DNA of 44,368 bases from contig JBMNTB010000015.1 of the NCBI GenBank assembly GCA_050945515.1, forward strand, positions 1 to 44,368. Reading direction: 5' to 3'. The position numbers and the translations under genes were made by a program. The notes below the pieces were generated by a model that was not told the origin of the DNA, did not search any database, and saw only the letters and a list, made by a program, of their open reading frames with translations. How positions within the stretch are numbered: the first letter of the stretch is position 1; each line of letters starts with the position of its first letter. Below, piece by piece: positions 26,711 through 35,859 of this stretch. The DNA comes from UBA1046 sp050945515. Its GTDB lineage: Bacteria; Bacillota; Clostridia; Saccharofermentanales; DTU023.

Positions 26711-29700
26711 AGCCGCGCAAATTGATCTTGCAAGCTTTCGGCCCTTATGCCGGTACCGAAGAGATAGATTTTACTTGTTATCCTTCCGGCCTGTTCCTGA
26801 TTTCCGGAGATACCGGCTCCGGCAAAACTACGATCTTCGATGCTATCTGTTTTGCGCTCTATGATACGGCATCCGGCAGCTGGCGCCAGACGCGTTATCT
26901 GCGCTCGGATTATGCCCCGCCGGCTCTGCCGACCTTTGTCAGCCTGGAATTTGAGCATCAGGGGAAAATCTATACTGTGCGGCGCAGTCCCGCCTATCAG
27001 AGAGAAAAGCTCAGAGGAGGTGGCCTTACCGATCAGCCTGCGGAAGTTGAGCTAACATTGCCTGATGGCCGTGTGCTCACGCGCAAGAGCGAAGTCAATG
27101 CCGAGATCGAGAAACTGCTAGGTCTCGATGTTACTCAATTTCGGCAGATCGCCATGATTGCACAGGGCGAATTTCGCAATCTGCTCAATGCCTCCAGCAG
27201 GGATCGGATCGATATCTTCCGCCGTATTTTTGCTACGGAGCAATATCTGCAGGTTCAGGAAACATTGAGAACTGAGGCTGGTAGATTAAGCGCTGAGGTA
27301 CAGATGCAGACGGGTATCTTGATCCGCACTTTGAGCCCACTGTCGGAATACAGTGAACAATATGCTCTCGAGATTCCGCAGTTCGAGACTATCCAAGCTG
27401 ATGAAGTCAGGGCGACCGTGCCTCTGTTACTGGAAAAGCTGCAGCAGGTACTGGAAATAACCGCTAAGGAGCTCAGCAATAAAGAAAGCGAAATCAGCCA
27501 GAAGGAGGAGCAGCAGCGCCAGCTGTTGCAACAGGAACAAAAGGCCGCTGCCCATAATGAAAAAGTAAAGCGGTGGCGCCGGCTGACCGCCCAACAAAAA
27601 GCACTCCAAGACTCGAAAGAGACAGCTGAGCTGGATGCGAAGAGGCTGGCCCTGATCCAGAGGATCCGGCGAGAGATCCTGCCGCTTGCTACTGAACTTG
27701 AACGCCTGCAAGCAGAAGCGGCAGAGCTGGAAAACGATTTAAAACAGACCACTGCTGCCGTGGCCGCAACCACAATGCAGTTGGCAGCAGCTACGGCCGC
27801 GGTTCAGACTGCTCGGGAGTCCGCACAGAAAATATCCGGACTGCGGGCAGCTGTCGTCAAGTTGGAAGCGGAAGTAGAGCTCTGGCAGCGACAGGCTGAG
27901 ACTCTGGAGCAGATCAATCAGAAAACGAAGTTAAGAGATAAGAAAAGTCATCGGCTCACCGCAGTCGAGCAGGAAATCACAAGCGGGAAAGCAAGACAGG
28001 TAGAATTGCAGGCGGCAATTGAGCAAGATCAAAAAGCGGGTGAGGAGCTGCAAATTGTCAGACACCGCCGGGAGCAGATCTCGCGGCAGATCTCTGATTG
28101 GGAACAGCTGCAGTGCCGGCAAAAGGATCTTGAGACGGATGCGCAGGCGCTTGCGGATAAAGAACGGCAGCAGCAGAAATTGATACGGCAATTGAAGCTG
28201 GCCCAGGACCGCTATCAGGCGGCATATGCCCTCTACCTTGCCAATCAGGCGGGGCTTTTGGCACAGGAGCTGAAGGCAGACCAACCTTGCCCGGTCTGTG
28301 GCTCAACCAGTCACCCGGACAAAGCTGTGCTGCAAGAGGGTGCTCTCACTGCTGAGGAAGTAGAGGCTCTGTCTGCCCAGGCGCAAGAACTGGCCGGGCT
28401 CAGCTCTGCCCAGCTGAAGGATATTGAATTATCCTCAACGCATTGGCAAAAAGAACTGGCTCAAATCAGTGACCGCCTGGAGCAGCTGGTGACGTCACTC
28501 CGTATAGATTTTCCTGACACATTGTCGGCGGCAGAAAGTCTGTCGGCAGACGATAGACAGATGATCCTGAAGCAGTTGCAGTCGGTGGCAGATTCCTGCC
28601 AGGAAACGCTGGCCGGCTCAAAGACGAAAATTGAGCAGGAATTGAAGCTGGCCGAGCAAAAACTCAGCCGCCGGGAGACGAATTCCGCCGCACTCAAAGC
28701 GCTTCAGCCGCAGCTTAGCAAGCTGGAACAGCAAAGTCAGGGGCTGAAGACCGAAGTCAGCAAGCTCGATCTTGAACTGGCCGGCTTGAAAGATGTTGCC
28801 GCAGAGAGGCAAAAAAATCTGACCATGTCCGATGCCGACGCAGCCCGAAACAAGCTTGAGCAGGCAAATTCCGGCATTACCGAACTGGAAAGCCGGATCG
28901 AAGCGGCAGAGGCGGAGCAGGCGCAATTGCAGCTGGCGCAGCAAAAACAACAGACCAGGCAGGAAGAACTGGCAGCCAGGCAACAAAAGAACAGAGCCGA
29001 ACTGGCAACTGCGGCAGATAGATTAGCGACCAAGATTAAAACTGCCGGCTTTGCTCCTGACAGTTCCTGGCGTGATTCCTTACTGGACGAAGAGGCAGAA
29101 ACGGCCTTAGCCGAGCAGGTCGCAGCCCGCAGGAGTCAGGAGGAGCTGCTAAAACATGATCTGGCGCAGATTGAGCCTCAATACCGTCAGCAGGAGCTGA
29201 TAGACCAGGACGCACTAACTGCCGCAGTCGAGGCAGCGTCAGCAGAGCTGAAGCAACAGCGAACCGACCACGGTGCCTATAAACTCCACACCGATAAACT
29301 GCGCCGGATCCGGACAGATTTGCAGCAGCAGTGGCGTGAGCTGGACGAGCTGACACAAGATGAAGCCAGAGTGAGGTATCTTTCTGATGTTGCCAATGGC
29401 AGGATCGCCGGCGCAGAAAAAATCAGTTTTGAAGCCTGGATTCAGACCTGGCATTTCGCGCGTATCATCAAGCGTGCCAATTACAGATTCCGTGATCTCA
29501 GCAACGGCCAGTATCGACTGGTGCATGGCAGTGCCGAAGACCTGCGCGTCCAGAGCGGGCTTGATCTGGCAGTGCTGGATTACCACACCGGCAAGATCAG
29601 ACCCGTCTCGACTCTTTCCGGCGGTGAGACTTTTAATGCCGCTTTATGCCTGGCACTCGGTTTATCGGATGTCATAATGGAGTACGCCGGCGGCGTTGAG

Positions 29701-29910
29701 CTGGATATTCTCTTTATTGACGAAGGCTTTGACAATTTGGATGAGCATTTCCTGCAGTTGACCATGGAAACATTGCTGGAACTATCGGAGGGGAAGAGGC
29801 TGATCGGAATTATCTCCCATACCGGTATCCTCAAAGATAATATCAGTCCCCAGCTGCAGGTGAAGAGCACGCCCGGCGGCAGTAGCATCAGTTGGTCCGG
29901 TCTGGATTAA
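26707..29910 (+). CDS. sbcC: Exonuclease SbcCD, SMC-like ATPase subunit SbcC, 1067 aa
   Basis: A Rad50-type ATPase. Walker A is GDTGSGKTT (residues 34-42). Two long coiled-coil arms rich in Gln, Glu, Ala and Leu span about 190-525 and 545-870, meeting at the zinc hook CPVCGS (Cys528 and Cys531) that dimerises two molecules. The C-terminal lobe has the signature LSGGETF and Walker B FIDEGFDNLDE, then the ISHT switch. The length is normal for SbcC. It starts inside the sbcD stop. No terminator with a T run was seen in the 274 bases after it. Confidence 0.96.
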   Translation: MKPRKLILQAFGPYAGTEEIDFTCYPSGLFLISGDTGSGKTTIFDAICFALYDTASGSWRQTRYLRSDYAPPALPTFVSLEFEHQGKIYTVRRSPAYQREKLRGGGLTDQPAEVELTLPDGRVLTRKSEVNAEIEKLLGLDVTQFRQIAMIAQGEFRNLLNASSRDRIDIFRRIFATEQYLQVQETLRTEAGRLSAEVQMQTGILIRTLSPLSEYSEQYALEIPQFETIQADEVRATVPLLLEKLQQVLEITAKELSNKESEISQKEEQQRQLLQQEQKAAAHNEKVKRWRRLTAQQKALQDSKETAELDAKRLALIQRIRREILPLATELERLQAEAAELENDLKQTTAAVAATTMQLAAATAAVQTARESAQKISGLRAAVVKLEAEVELWQRQAETLEQINQKTKLRDKKSHRLTAVEQEITSGKARQVELQAAIEQDQKAGEELQIVRHRREQISRQISDWEQLQCRQKDLETDAQALADKERQQQKLIRQLKLAQDRYQAAYALYLANQAGLLAQELKADQPCPVCGSTSHPDKAVLQEGALTAEEVEALSAQAQELAGLSSAQLKDIELSSTHWQKELAQISDRLEQLVTSLRIDFPDTLSAAESLSADDRQMILKQLQSVADSCQETLAGSKTKIEQELKLAEQKLSRRETNSAALKALQPQLSKLEQQSQGLKTEVSKLDLELAGLKDVAAERQKNLTMSDADAARNKLEQANSGITELESRIEAAEAEQAQLQLAQQKQQTRQEELAARQQKNRAELATAADRLATKIKTAGFAPDSSWRDSLLDEEAETALAEQVAARRSQEELLKHDLAQIEPQYRQQELIDQDALTAAVEAASAELKQQRTDHGAYKLHTDKLRRIRTDLQQQWRELDELTQDEARVRYLSDVANGRIAGAEKISFEAWIQTWHFARIIKRANYRFRDLSNGQYRLVHGSAEDLRVQSGLDLAVLDYHTGKIRPVSTLSGGETFNAALCLALGLSDVIMEYAGGVELDILFIDEGFDNLDEHFLQLTMETLLELSEGKRLIGIISHTGILKDNISPQLQVKSTPGGSSISWSGLD

Positions 29911-30079
29911 GGACTTAGGGCCGGAGCTTCCGGAAGAATTCGGCGCTTTGGTATCGACTTTTGAGCTGGATCGAAGCTAAGCGGAGAGGCAGAGAGCTAT
30001 CAATGACGCTTTCGGCACATAATGCGATTGATCGACCATTTGTTGCATAATTAAAACTAACCTGGTTTTCCTAATCATC

Positions 30080-30108
30080 TTGAGAGAAAGATCAGTAATT
30101 GTTAAAAT
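30080..30108 (+). promoter_or_regulatory. Sigma-A promoter of the serine-biosynthesis operon
   Basis: TTGAGA (30080-30085) and TAAAAT (30103-30108) with a 17-base spacer, 77 bases before the first ATG. The untranslated leader contains two CTTCGC copies (30123-30128 and 30130-30135) that can each pair with GCGAAG (30144-30149). Confidence 0.6.
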
Positions 30109-30184
30109 AGTCTATCTATATGCTTCGCTCTTCGCTTTGAGGGGCGAAGTTAATATTAGAAAATAATCGCTATCAGGAGGATAT

Positions 30185-31261
30185 ATGCACAAGAAACTTT
30201 TTATTCCCGGTCCGGTTGAAGTAGTACCGGAAGTACTGGCTAAGATGGCCACTCCGATGATCGGACATCGTTCGAAAGATGCCACGACTCTACAGCAGAG
30301 TATCTCTGAAAAACTGCAGAAACTGATGTTCACTGAGAACACGATCATTCTTTCGACCTCGTCCGGTACCGGTCTGATGGAGGCAGCTATCCGTTGCTGC
30401 ACCAGAAAGCGGGCGGCGGTCTTTTCCGTCGGCTCGTTCGGTGATCGCTGGTATGATATTGCCCGCTTCAATAATATCGAGGCCGACAAGTTTACCTCTG
30501 AGCCGGGGCAGCCGACGACACCGGAAATGGTTGAGGAAGCTCTGCAGACCGGCAAATATGATGTGGTTACAGTACAGCACAATGAGACTTCGTCCGGCAT
30601 TATGAATCCGGTGCAGGCGATCGGTGAAGTGGTCAAAAAATATGATGGCGTACTATTTCTCGTGGATGCGGTGTCTTCACTGGGCGGCGCCAAGATCGAG
30701 GTTGATGCCTGGGGCATAGATGTCTGTATAACTTCGACTCAGAAATGCCTGGGCTTGCCTCCGGGGCTCTCGCTGTGTTCTGTCTCCGAGCGTGCTTATG
30801 AGGCAGCGAAGCAAAAGGAGTTCCGCGGTTTCTATCTGGACCTGGTCAAGCTCTATGAGCAGGTCAAGAAGAATTATCAGTATCCATCAACACCATCTCT
30901 GTCCCATATGTTTGCACTCGATTACCAGCTGGAGCGGATTGTCAATCAGGAGGGTATTGAGAATCGCTTTGCCCGCCATACCAAGTTGGCCGATCTGCTG
31001 CGTGCCTGGGCGGAAAAGCATTTTTCGCTGTTTGCAGCGCCGGGTTGTCGTTCCAATACCGTTACCTGCATTAACAATACGATCGGCTTTGACTTTGCAG
31101 ATTTGAATCAAAAGCTGGGCGAGAGAGGTTACACGATCAGCAACGGCTATGGCAAGTACAAAGATATTACTTTCCGGATTGCTACGATGGCCGAGTGTAC
31201 GGAAGCCGACTTACTGGATCTGCTAGGGAATATTGAAGATATTCTTGGATTGGAGGCCTAA
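30185..31261 (+). CDS. Class V aminotransferase, probable phosphoserine/serine-type transaminase, 358 aa
   Basis: A PLP enzyme of the alanine-glyoxylate/serine-pyruvate aminotransferase group. Together with the following serA it very likely transaminates 3-phosphohydroxypyruvate to phosphoserine, as this branch does in several anaerobes that lack classical SerC. Features: FIPGPVEVVPEVL at the N-terminus, the PLP phosphate site STSSGTGLMEAA (about 58-69), Asp161 in LVDAVSS, and the Schiff-base lysine Lys187 in STQKCLGLPPG. The start has AGGAGG at good spacing. serA begins on the base after its stop, so the pair is coupled. General alanine-glyoxylate activity cannot be excluded. Confidence 0.87.
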   Translation: MHKKLFIPGPVEVVPEVLAKMATPMIGHRSKDATTLQQSISEKLQKLMFTENTIILSTSSGTGLMEAAIRCCTRKRAAVFSVGSFGDRWYDIARFNNIEADKFTSEPGQPTTPEMVEEALQTGKYDVVTVQHNETSSGIMNPVQAIGEVVKKYDGVLFLVDAVSSLGGAKIEVDAWGIDVCITSTQKCLGLPPGLSLCSVSERAYEAAKQKEFRGFYLDLVKLYEQVKKNYQYPSTPSLSHMFALDYQLERIVNQEGIENRFARHTKLADLLRAWAEKHFSLFAAPGCRSNTVTCINNTIGFDFADLNQKLGERGYTISNGYGKYKDITFRIATMAECTEADLLDLLGNIEDILGLEA

Positions 31262-32164
31262 ATGAAAACTATTCTAGCTAATGACGGGATTGATGCCTCA
31301 GCCCAAGCTGCGCTTGAGGCGGCAGGCTATGTGGTAGATATCAATAAATACGAAGATGAAGCGCTGCTGAAGCGCCTGGCCGAAGTTGACTGTGTCGTAG
31401 TCCGCAGCGCCACCAAGATGCGCGATCCGCAGATTGATGCCGGTGCAGCCGGCAATCTGAAGCTGATCATCCGCGGTGGCGTCGGCGTTGACAATATCAA
31501 TGTCTCTTATGCCGAGTCGCAGGGCCTGGTTGTGAGGAATACACCCAATGCTTCCACCAATGCTGTGGCGGAGATGGTGCTGGGACATATGCTGGCTGCT
31601 TGCCGTCACATCGGACAAGCTACCCATACCATGAGAGAGGGCCAGTGGCTGAAGAAGCAATTTACCGGTACGGAAATCGCCGGCAAAACGCTGGGCTTGA
31701 TCGGCTTTGGCCGTATCGGTCAGCGTCTGGCCGACAAAGCTCTGGCTTTGGGGATGCAGGTAGTCTTCCATCGCCGGACACAGAACTTCGTTTATGAAGG
31801 TTGTACCCAGAAAAGCAAGGAAGAAGTCCTGCGTGAAGCGGATTTCCTCGCTATCTTGATTCCGACTGCCGGCGCCAAGCCCGAAGTCGGAGCTGAAGAA
31901 ATGGCGCTGATGAAAGACAGTGCCTATATCATCAACTGCTCCCGCGGCGGCGTGGTTGACGAAAATGCCCTGGTCGATGCTATCGAAGCGGGTAAAATCG
32001 CCGGTGCCGGCCTGGATGTTTTTGTCACCGAGCCGGCGGACAATCAGCGCGTTTTGTCCTGTCCGAAGATTGTTCTCACGCCTCATCTGGGAGGCGCGAC
32101 AGCTGAAGCTCAGGCCAGAATCGGCGATGAGATCGTCGAGATCGTAAAAGAGATTCTCTCATAG
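31262..32164 (+). CDS. serA: D-3-phosphoglycerate dehydrogenase, short form, 300 aa
   Basis: Oxidises 3-phosphoglycerate to 3-phosphohydroxypyruvate with NAD, the first step of serine synthesis. The nucleotide-binding motif GFGRIGQ is near residue 147. The D-2-hydroxyacid dehydrogenase blocks are IRGGVGVDNIN (near 70), NCSRGGVVDENAL (catalytic Arg region, near 224) and HLGGATAEAQ with the catalytic His near 277. At 300 residues it lacks the C-terminal ACT domain used for serine feedback, so control must lie elsewhere. The start directly adjoins the aminotransferase stop, with GGAGG inside that gene's tail. Confidence 0.93.
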   Translation: MKTILANDGIDASAQAALEAAGYVVDINKYEDEALLKRLAEVDCVVVRSATKMRDPQIDAGAAGNLKLIIRGGVGVDNINVSYAESQGLVVRNTPNASTNAVAEMVLGHMLAACRHIGQATHTMREGQWLKKQFTGTEIAGKTLGLIGFGRIGQRLADKALALGMQVVFHRRTQNFVYEGCTQKSKEEVLREADFLAILIPTAGAKPEVGAEEMALMKDSAYIINCSRGGVVDENALVDAIEAGKIAGAGLDVFVTEPADNQRVLSCPKIVLTPHLGGATAEAQARIGDEIVEIVKEILS

Positions 32165-32203
32165 TTAGCGCCTAGGCTACCAGCATATAAAAGGAGTAAT
32201 CAG

Positions 32204-33454
32204 ATGGCGATAGTCAGACCTTTTAAATCCTTGAGACCGGCAGCGGGGAAAGCCGCTAAGGTAGCTTCGCTGCCCTATGATGTGATGAACCGGGCCGAAG
32301 CCAAAACAATGGCCGCAGGCAATCCGGACAGCTTCCTCCATGTGGTTCGTTCCGAGATCGGACTGCCGGATGAAGTCGGTGATTACGATCCCCAAGTCTA
32401 TGCCAAGGCCAAAGAAGTACTGGAGCAGATGACAACGGACGGCGTGTTGATTCAGGACGCCAAGCCCATGTTCTACATCTACCGCCAGATCATGAACGGC
32501 CGGGTTCAGACAGGACTCGTAGCCACGGTAGCGGTTGACGAATACCTCAGCAATGATATCAAAAAGCACGAGCTGACGCTCGAGGTCAAAGAGCAGGATC
32601 GCATCAATCATTTTGATGCTACCGATGCCAATACGGAACCGATTTTCCTCACCTATCGCGAAAATCGGGAGATCAGCAAGTTGCTCAACGACTTCATCAA
32701 GTTCAATTCTCCGACGGCCGGCTTTACCAGCGAGGACAATATCACGCATTATACCTGGACCATTGACGACGATAGCCTCAATGCCAAGCTGGAACAACTT
32801 TTCGCCGGCATTGACGCCCTCTATATCGCTGACGGCCACCATCGCAGCGCTTCCGCTGCTAAAGTCGGTCTTAAGCGCCGGGAGCAATTCCCTGACGCGC
32901 CGGCCGACGCCGAGTTCAACTATTTTATGGCCGTGATTTTCCCCGATGAAGATCTGTTCATCATGGACTACAACCGTATCGTCAAAGATCTGAACGGCCT
33001 TTCAGCGGAAGATTTTACGCAGGCGCTGCAAAAGGGCTTCAGCGTCCGTAAGCTGGAGGGGAAGGAACCCCTGCGCCCGAAAGCCAAGGCTCATTTCGGT
33101 ATGTATCTCGCTGGCAGCTGGTACGAGCTGGCCGCCAAGCCGGAACTTTATCAGGACAAAGATCCTTATGACAGGCTGGATGTTTCGATTCTGCAGCAGA
33201 ATGTGCTGTCGCCATTGCTGGCGATCGATGATCCCCGCACCAGTAAGCGCATAGACTTTGTCGGCGGCATCAGAGGCCTGCAGGAACTGGCCGACCGTGT
33301 GGATGCCGCAGGAGGCGTAGCTTTCTCCATGTATCCGACTACCATGGCCGAATTGCTGGAGATTGCCGATGCCGAGATGACAATGCCGCCCAAATCAACC
33401 TGGTTTGAGCCCAAGCTTCGTTCCGGACTGTTTATCCATCTGCTGTCCGATTAG
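32204..33454 (+). CDS. DUF1015-family protein in the serine operon, 416 aa
   Basis: A cytoplasmic protein of the DUF1015 (COG4198) family. It begins with the family's IVRPFKSLRPA and LPYDVMNRAEA, then NPDSFLHVVRSE, and carries the conserved YIADGHHRSASA block at residues 207-218. The GHHR core recalls the nucleotide-binding GHxR/GExR motif of ParB-like proteins such as the archaeal serine kinase SerK; that comparison is mine and unproven. It is the third gene after the aminotransferase and serA, 39 bases downstream with AAGGAG, and is closed by a terminator. No phosphoserine phosphatase is seen in the window, so a role in the last serine step or its control is a reasonable guess. Confidence 0.85.
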   Translation: MAIVRPFKSLRPAAGKAAKVASLPYDVMNRAEAKTMAAGNPDSFLHVVRSEIGLPDEVGDYDPQVYAKAKEVLEQMTTDGVLIQDAKPMFYIYRQIMNGRVQTGLVATVAVDEYLSNDIKKHELTLEVKEQDRINHFDATDANTEPIFLTYRENREISKLLNDFIKFNSPTAGFTSEDNITHYTWTIDDDSLNAKLEQLFAGIDALYIADGHHRSASAAKVGLKRREQFPDAPADAEFNYFMAVIFPDEDLFIMDYNRIVKDLNGLSAEDFTQALQKGFSVRKLEGKEPLRPKAKAHFGMYLAGSWYELAAKPELYQDKDPYDRLDVSILQQNVLSPLLAIDDPRTSKRIDFVGGIRGLQELADRVDAAGGVAFSMYPTTMAELLEIADAEMTMPPKSTWFEPKLRSGLFIHLLSD

Positions 33455-33466
33455 CAATTATCAGGA

Positions 33467-33496
33467 AGAGCCGTACGAGACAGTACGGCTCTTTTT
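33467..33496 (+). terminator. Terminator of the serine operon
   Basis: AGAGCCGTAC pairs with GTACGGCTCT around a 6-base loop, followed by TTTT. It begins 13 bases after the DUF1015 stop. Confidence 0.9.
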
Positions 33497-33589
33497 AACG
33501 GACCTAGTGTCACACAATGGCGTACGAGATCAATAGAAAATGCCGCCTGAGTATTACGGATTCGGCATCAGCCTGCAAGGAGCAAGAAA

Positions 33590-34855
33590 ATAAATAATCC
33601 GACAAAAGATTTATTAATTGCAGACAGTGAGAAGAGCAAAGAAGAACTGATTGCTCTGTGTTCCGATCTCATAAAAATTGACAGCTCTAATCCACCGGGG
33701 AATATGGAAGAGATTACTTCATTCATAACGACATTTCTTTCTGAACATAAAATAGCGTGGGAAATTTTAGACAAAACCGGTAGTGCGCCCAATATCATTG
33801 CCAAGATCGGGTCTGATTTTGGCCGCACATTAATACTTAACGGTCATATGGATGTTGTCCCGGCAGGGGACATTTCCAAATGGAATATACCGCCATTTTC
33901 AGGTCTGGTGAAAGACGGACTACTTCATGGCCGAGGTGCAACGGACATGAAATGTGGTCTTGGAGGTTTGCTGTTCGCTCTTTCCGTAATTGTCAAGAAT
34001 CAGGTAAAACTTAAAGGAAAAGTGCTCTTAACAATTGTTCCGGATGAAGAAGTTGGTGGACCCAATGGCACAAAGTGGCTGGTTGAGACCGGAATTGCAA
34101 AAGGAGATGCTTGCTTAGTTGCAGAACCATCATGCCACCATAATTGCGAGATTGGCCAGAAAGGCAGCTTATGGCTGAAGCTAATTGCCACAGGCAAGTC
34201 AGCTCACGGCAGCTTAGCACCTTTCGCAGGAGATAATGCGATAGAAAAGTTATTGAAGTCAATTGAAGCCATACGACCGGTACAGAACATGCAAGTATCT
34301 TTACCTGCCGAGATTGAAGCAACAATGAAGTTAACAAAAAAGGCAGTGCGCGAAGCACTGCTTAAACAAAAAGGAGCAGAGTATATTTTGGATCATCTGA
34401 CCTTTAATGTTGGAAAGATCTGCGGCGGAACAAAAACCAATATGGTACCGGACTATGCCGAGGCTGAGATTGATATGCGAATTCCTGTCGGTCTTACAGC
34501 AAAAACAGTACGTGATAGAATTGAGTTTTTATTAGAAAAATCGGGACTGGAGGGAGTGGAGTGTGTTTATTATGGCTGTTCCGATCCCAATACTACGGAT
34601 CGAGACGAAGAAATAGTGGAGACCTTGGCCGCAAATGTGCTGGCTATTGCAGATGTCAATCTGCAAAGAACCTTTCAGTGGGCTTCAAGCGATGCCAAAT
34701 ACTATAGATATGCAGGCATCCCTACTATACAATATGGTCCGGCAAATCTAGACGGAATTCACGCCTATAATGAGTCGGTGAATGTTGATGAGGTAGTGCT
34801 ATGCACGAAAGTGTACCTAGGTACCATTATGGATTATCTTGGCTATGATACTTGA
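33590..34855 (+). CDS. M20 metallopeptidase (ArgE/DapE/CPG2-like) with probable AUA start, about 421 aa
   Basis: A zinc amidohydrolase/peptidase. Metal ligands: His in LNGHMDVVP, Asp in GRGATDMKCG, Glu pair in VPDEEVGG, VAEPS acid and His in DGIHAYNES; the lid domain has GKSAHGS. Homology begins before the first ATG (33704): in-frame codons upstream encode ALCSDLIKIDSSNPPG, the conserved M20 N-terminal segment. From the stop at 33548 to that ATG no ATG, GTG or TTG exists in frame. AAGGAG at 33577-33582 stands 7 bases before ATA at 33590, which is my chosen start. Use of the 33704 ATG would delete about 38 residues. The substrate is unknown. It converges with the LysR gene. Confidence 0.8.
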   Translation: MNNPTKDLLIADSEKSKEELIALCSDLIKIDSSNPPGNMEEITSFITTFLSEHKIAWEILDKTGSAPNIIAKIGSDFGRTLILNGHMDVVPAGDISKWNIPPFSGLVKDGLLHGRGATDMKCGLGGLLFALSVIVKNQVKLKGKVLLTIVPDEEVGGPNGTKWLVETGIAKGDACLVAEPSCHHNCEIGQKGSLWLKLIATGKSAHGSLAPFAGDNAIEKLLKSIEAIRPVQNMQVSLPAEIEATMKLTKKAVREALLKQKGAEYILDHLTFNVGKICGGTKTNMVPDYAEAEIDMRIPVGLTAKTVRDRIEFLLEKSGLEGVECVYYGCSDPNTTDRDEEIVETLAANVLAIADVNLQRTFQWASSDAKYYRYAGIPTIQYGPANLDGIHAYNESVNVDEVVLCTKVYLGTIMDYLGYDT

Positions 34856-34869
34856 TCCTTTTCCACTAG

Positions 34870-35790
34870 TTACTCAGCAAGTTTGATGTCCAGTTCATGC
34901 AGAAAATCTTGGCAGAAGTTTATGAAATAAACTTGCGAAGGGCGGAAGTAGCTATTTCGTACAAAAACCAGATTATAAGAATGTCGTTCGTAAAAATCAT
35001 TAATGATGATCTTTTTCAGATAACCGCTTATTAGCTCTTTTAAGACAGCGCTTGTGTAGTGAAAAGCAATACCCACATTATGGTGTACTAATTGTTTAAC
35101 AATTGCCAGCCCATTAGTTATTTCTATCCTATGGGGAAAAGAAAATGCTGATATGCCATTTTCCTGGAATATAATATCAAGACGCATTCGTGAAGGCGTA
35201 TTTTCTACCCCCAGGATCAATGTATTATCATACAGATCCTCAATACTAACAGTTTTATCTGCTAAGGGATGATCAGGTGAACATACACAGACAGTTGTGC
35301 CGCTGCATAAGGTGTGGTATTCAAATTCTGATTTGGAAAAGGATTCATCGATAATTAAAAAATCCAGATCGCCTTTTTCCAACATGCGGGAAAGAGTTGA
35401 TGAATTTTCAATAATGACTGCAATATTGATACCAGGGTTTTTCTTGATAAAAGCAACCAGCAAGTCATAGAAAAAAGATTCTCCTGTTGCAAGTTCCGCA
35501 CCGACCCGCAATTCTCTGACATCTGACGAAACACATGATAGTTGTGAGCGCATACGCTCAGAGTCAAGGTGAATAGAATTAGCGAACTGAAAAAGATAAA
35601 TCCCGGCAGCAGTTAAATTGAATTTCCGTCCTTCATAATAATATAGAGAAACATTGTACTCTTTCTCCAGAGCCTTAATTTGTTGAGAAACAGCAGGCTG
35701 TGTGATGTGCAGTTGCTCTGCGGTTTTTGAAAAATTTTTTGTTTGGCAGAGACTCAGAAAAGTAAGTATTTTATTATCCAGCATATTCAT
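34870..35790 (-). CDS. LysR-type transcriptional regulator, 306 aa
   Basis: A DNA-binding regulator. The N-terminal winged HTH (residues about 5-62) contains TKNFSKTAEQLHITQPAVSQ and the QIKALEKE recognition/wing area; the effector-binding substrate domain (about 92-295) has the expected GAELATGESFFYDLL strand. It is divergent from a truncated peptide-binding lipoprotein gene 210 bases away, its probable target, and ends 14 bases from the convergent M20 peptidase gene. The start ATG has only a weak GAGGGG purine run upstream. The ligand is unknown. Confidence 0.92.
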   Translation of the reverse strand: MNMLDNKILTFLSLCQTKNFSKTAEQLHITQPAVSQQIKALEKEYNVSLYYYEGRKFNLTAAGIYLFQFANSIHLDSERMRSQLSCVSSDVRELRVGAELATGESFFYDLLVAFIKKNPGINIAVIIENSSTLSRMLEKGDLDFLIIDESFSKSEFEYHTLCSGTTVCVCSPDHPLADKTVSIEDLYDNTLILGVENTPSRMRLDIIFQENGISAFSFPHRIEITNGLAIVKQLVHHNVGIAFHYTSAVLKELISGYLKKIIINDFYERHSYNLVFVRNSYFRPSQVYFINFCQDFLHELDIKLAE

Positions 35791-35798
35791 CCCCTCTA

Positions 35799-35830
35799 TC
35801 TATAAGCAAATATTTCTATAAGCAAATATT
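35799..35830. repeat. Perfect 16-bp tandem repeat in the regulator-lipoprotein gap
   Basis: TCTATAAGCAAATATT occurs twice back to back (35799-35814 and 35815-35830), just upstream of the LysR ATG. It may be paired binding sites for autoregulation, since 16 bp is about one and a half helical turns, or a recent small duplication. Confidence 0.85.
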
Positions 35831-35835
35831 ATTGG

Positions 35836-35859
35836 ATGATAATTAATTATTATTATCAT
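35836..35859. promoter_or_regulatory. Candidate LysR operator (inverted repeat)
   Basis: ATGATAA (35836-35842) and TTATCAT (35853-35859) are inverted around 10 AT-rich bases, in the divergent gap where LysR-type regulators bind T-N11-A palindromes. Confidence 0.4.

Noticed and set aside
29911..30060. Short hairpin CCGGA-gct-TCCGG after sbcC as a terminator
   Set aside because: A 5-bp stem with no following T run.
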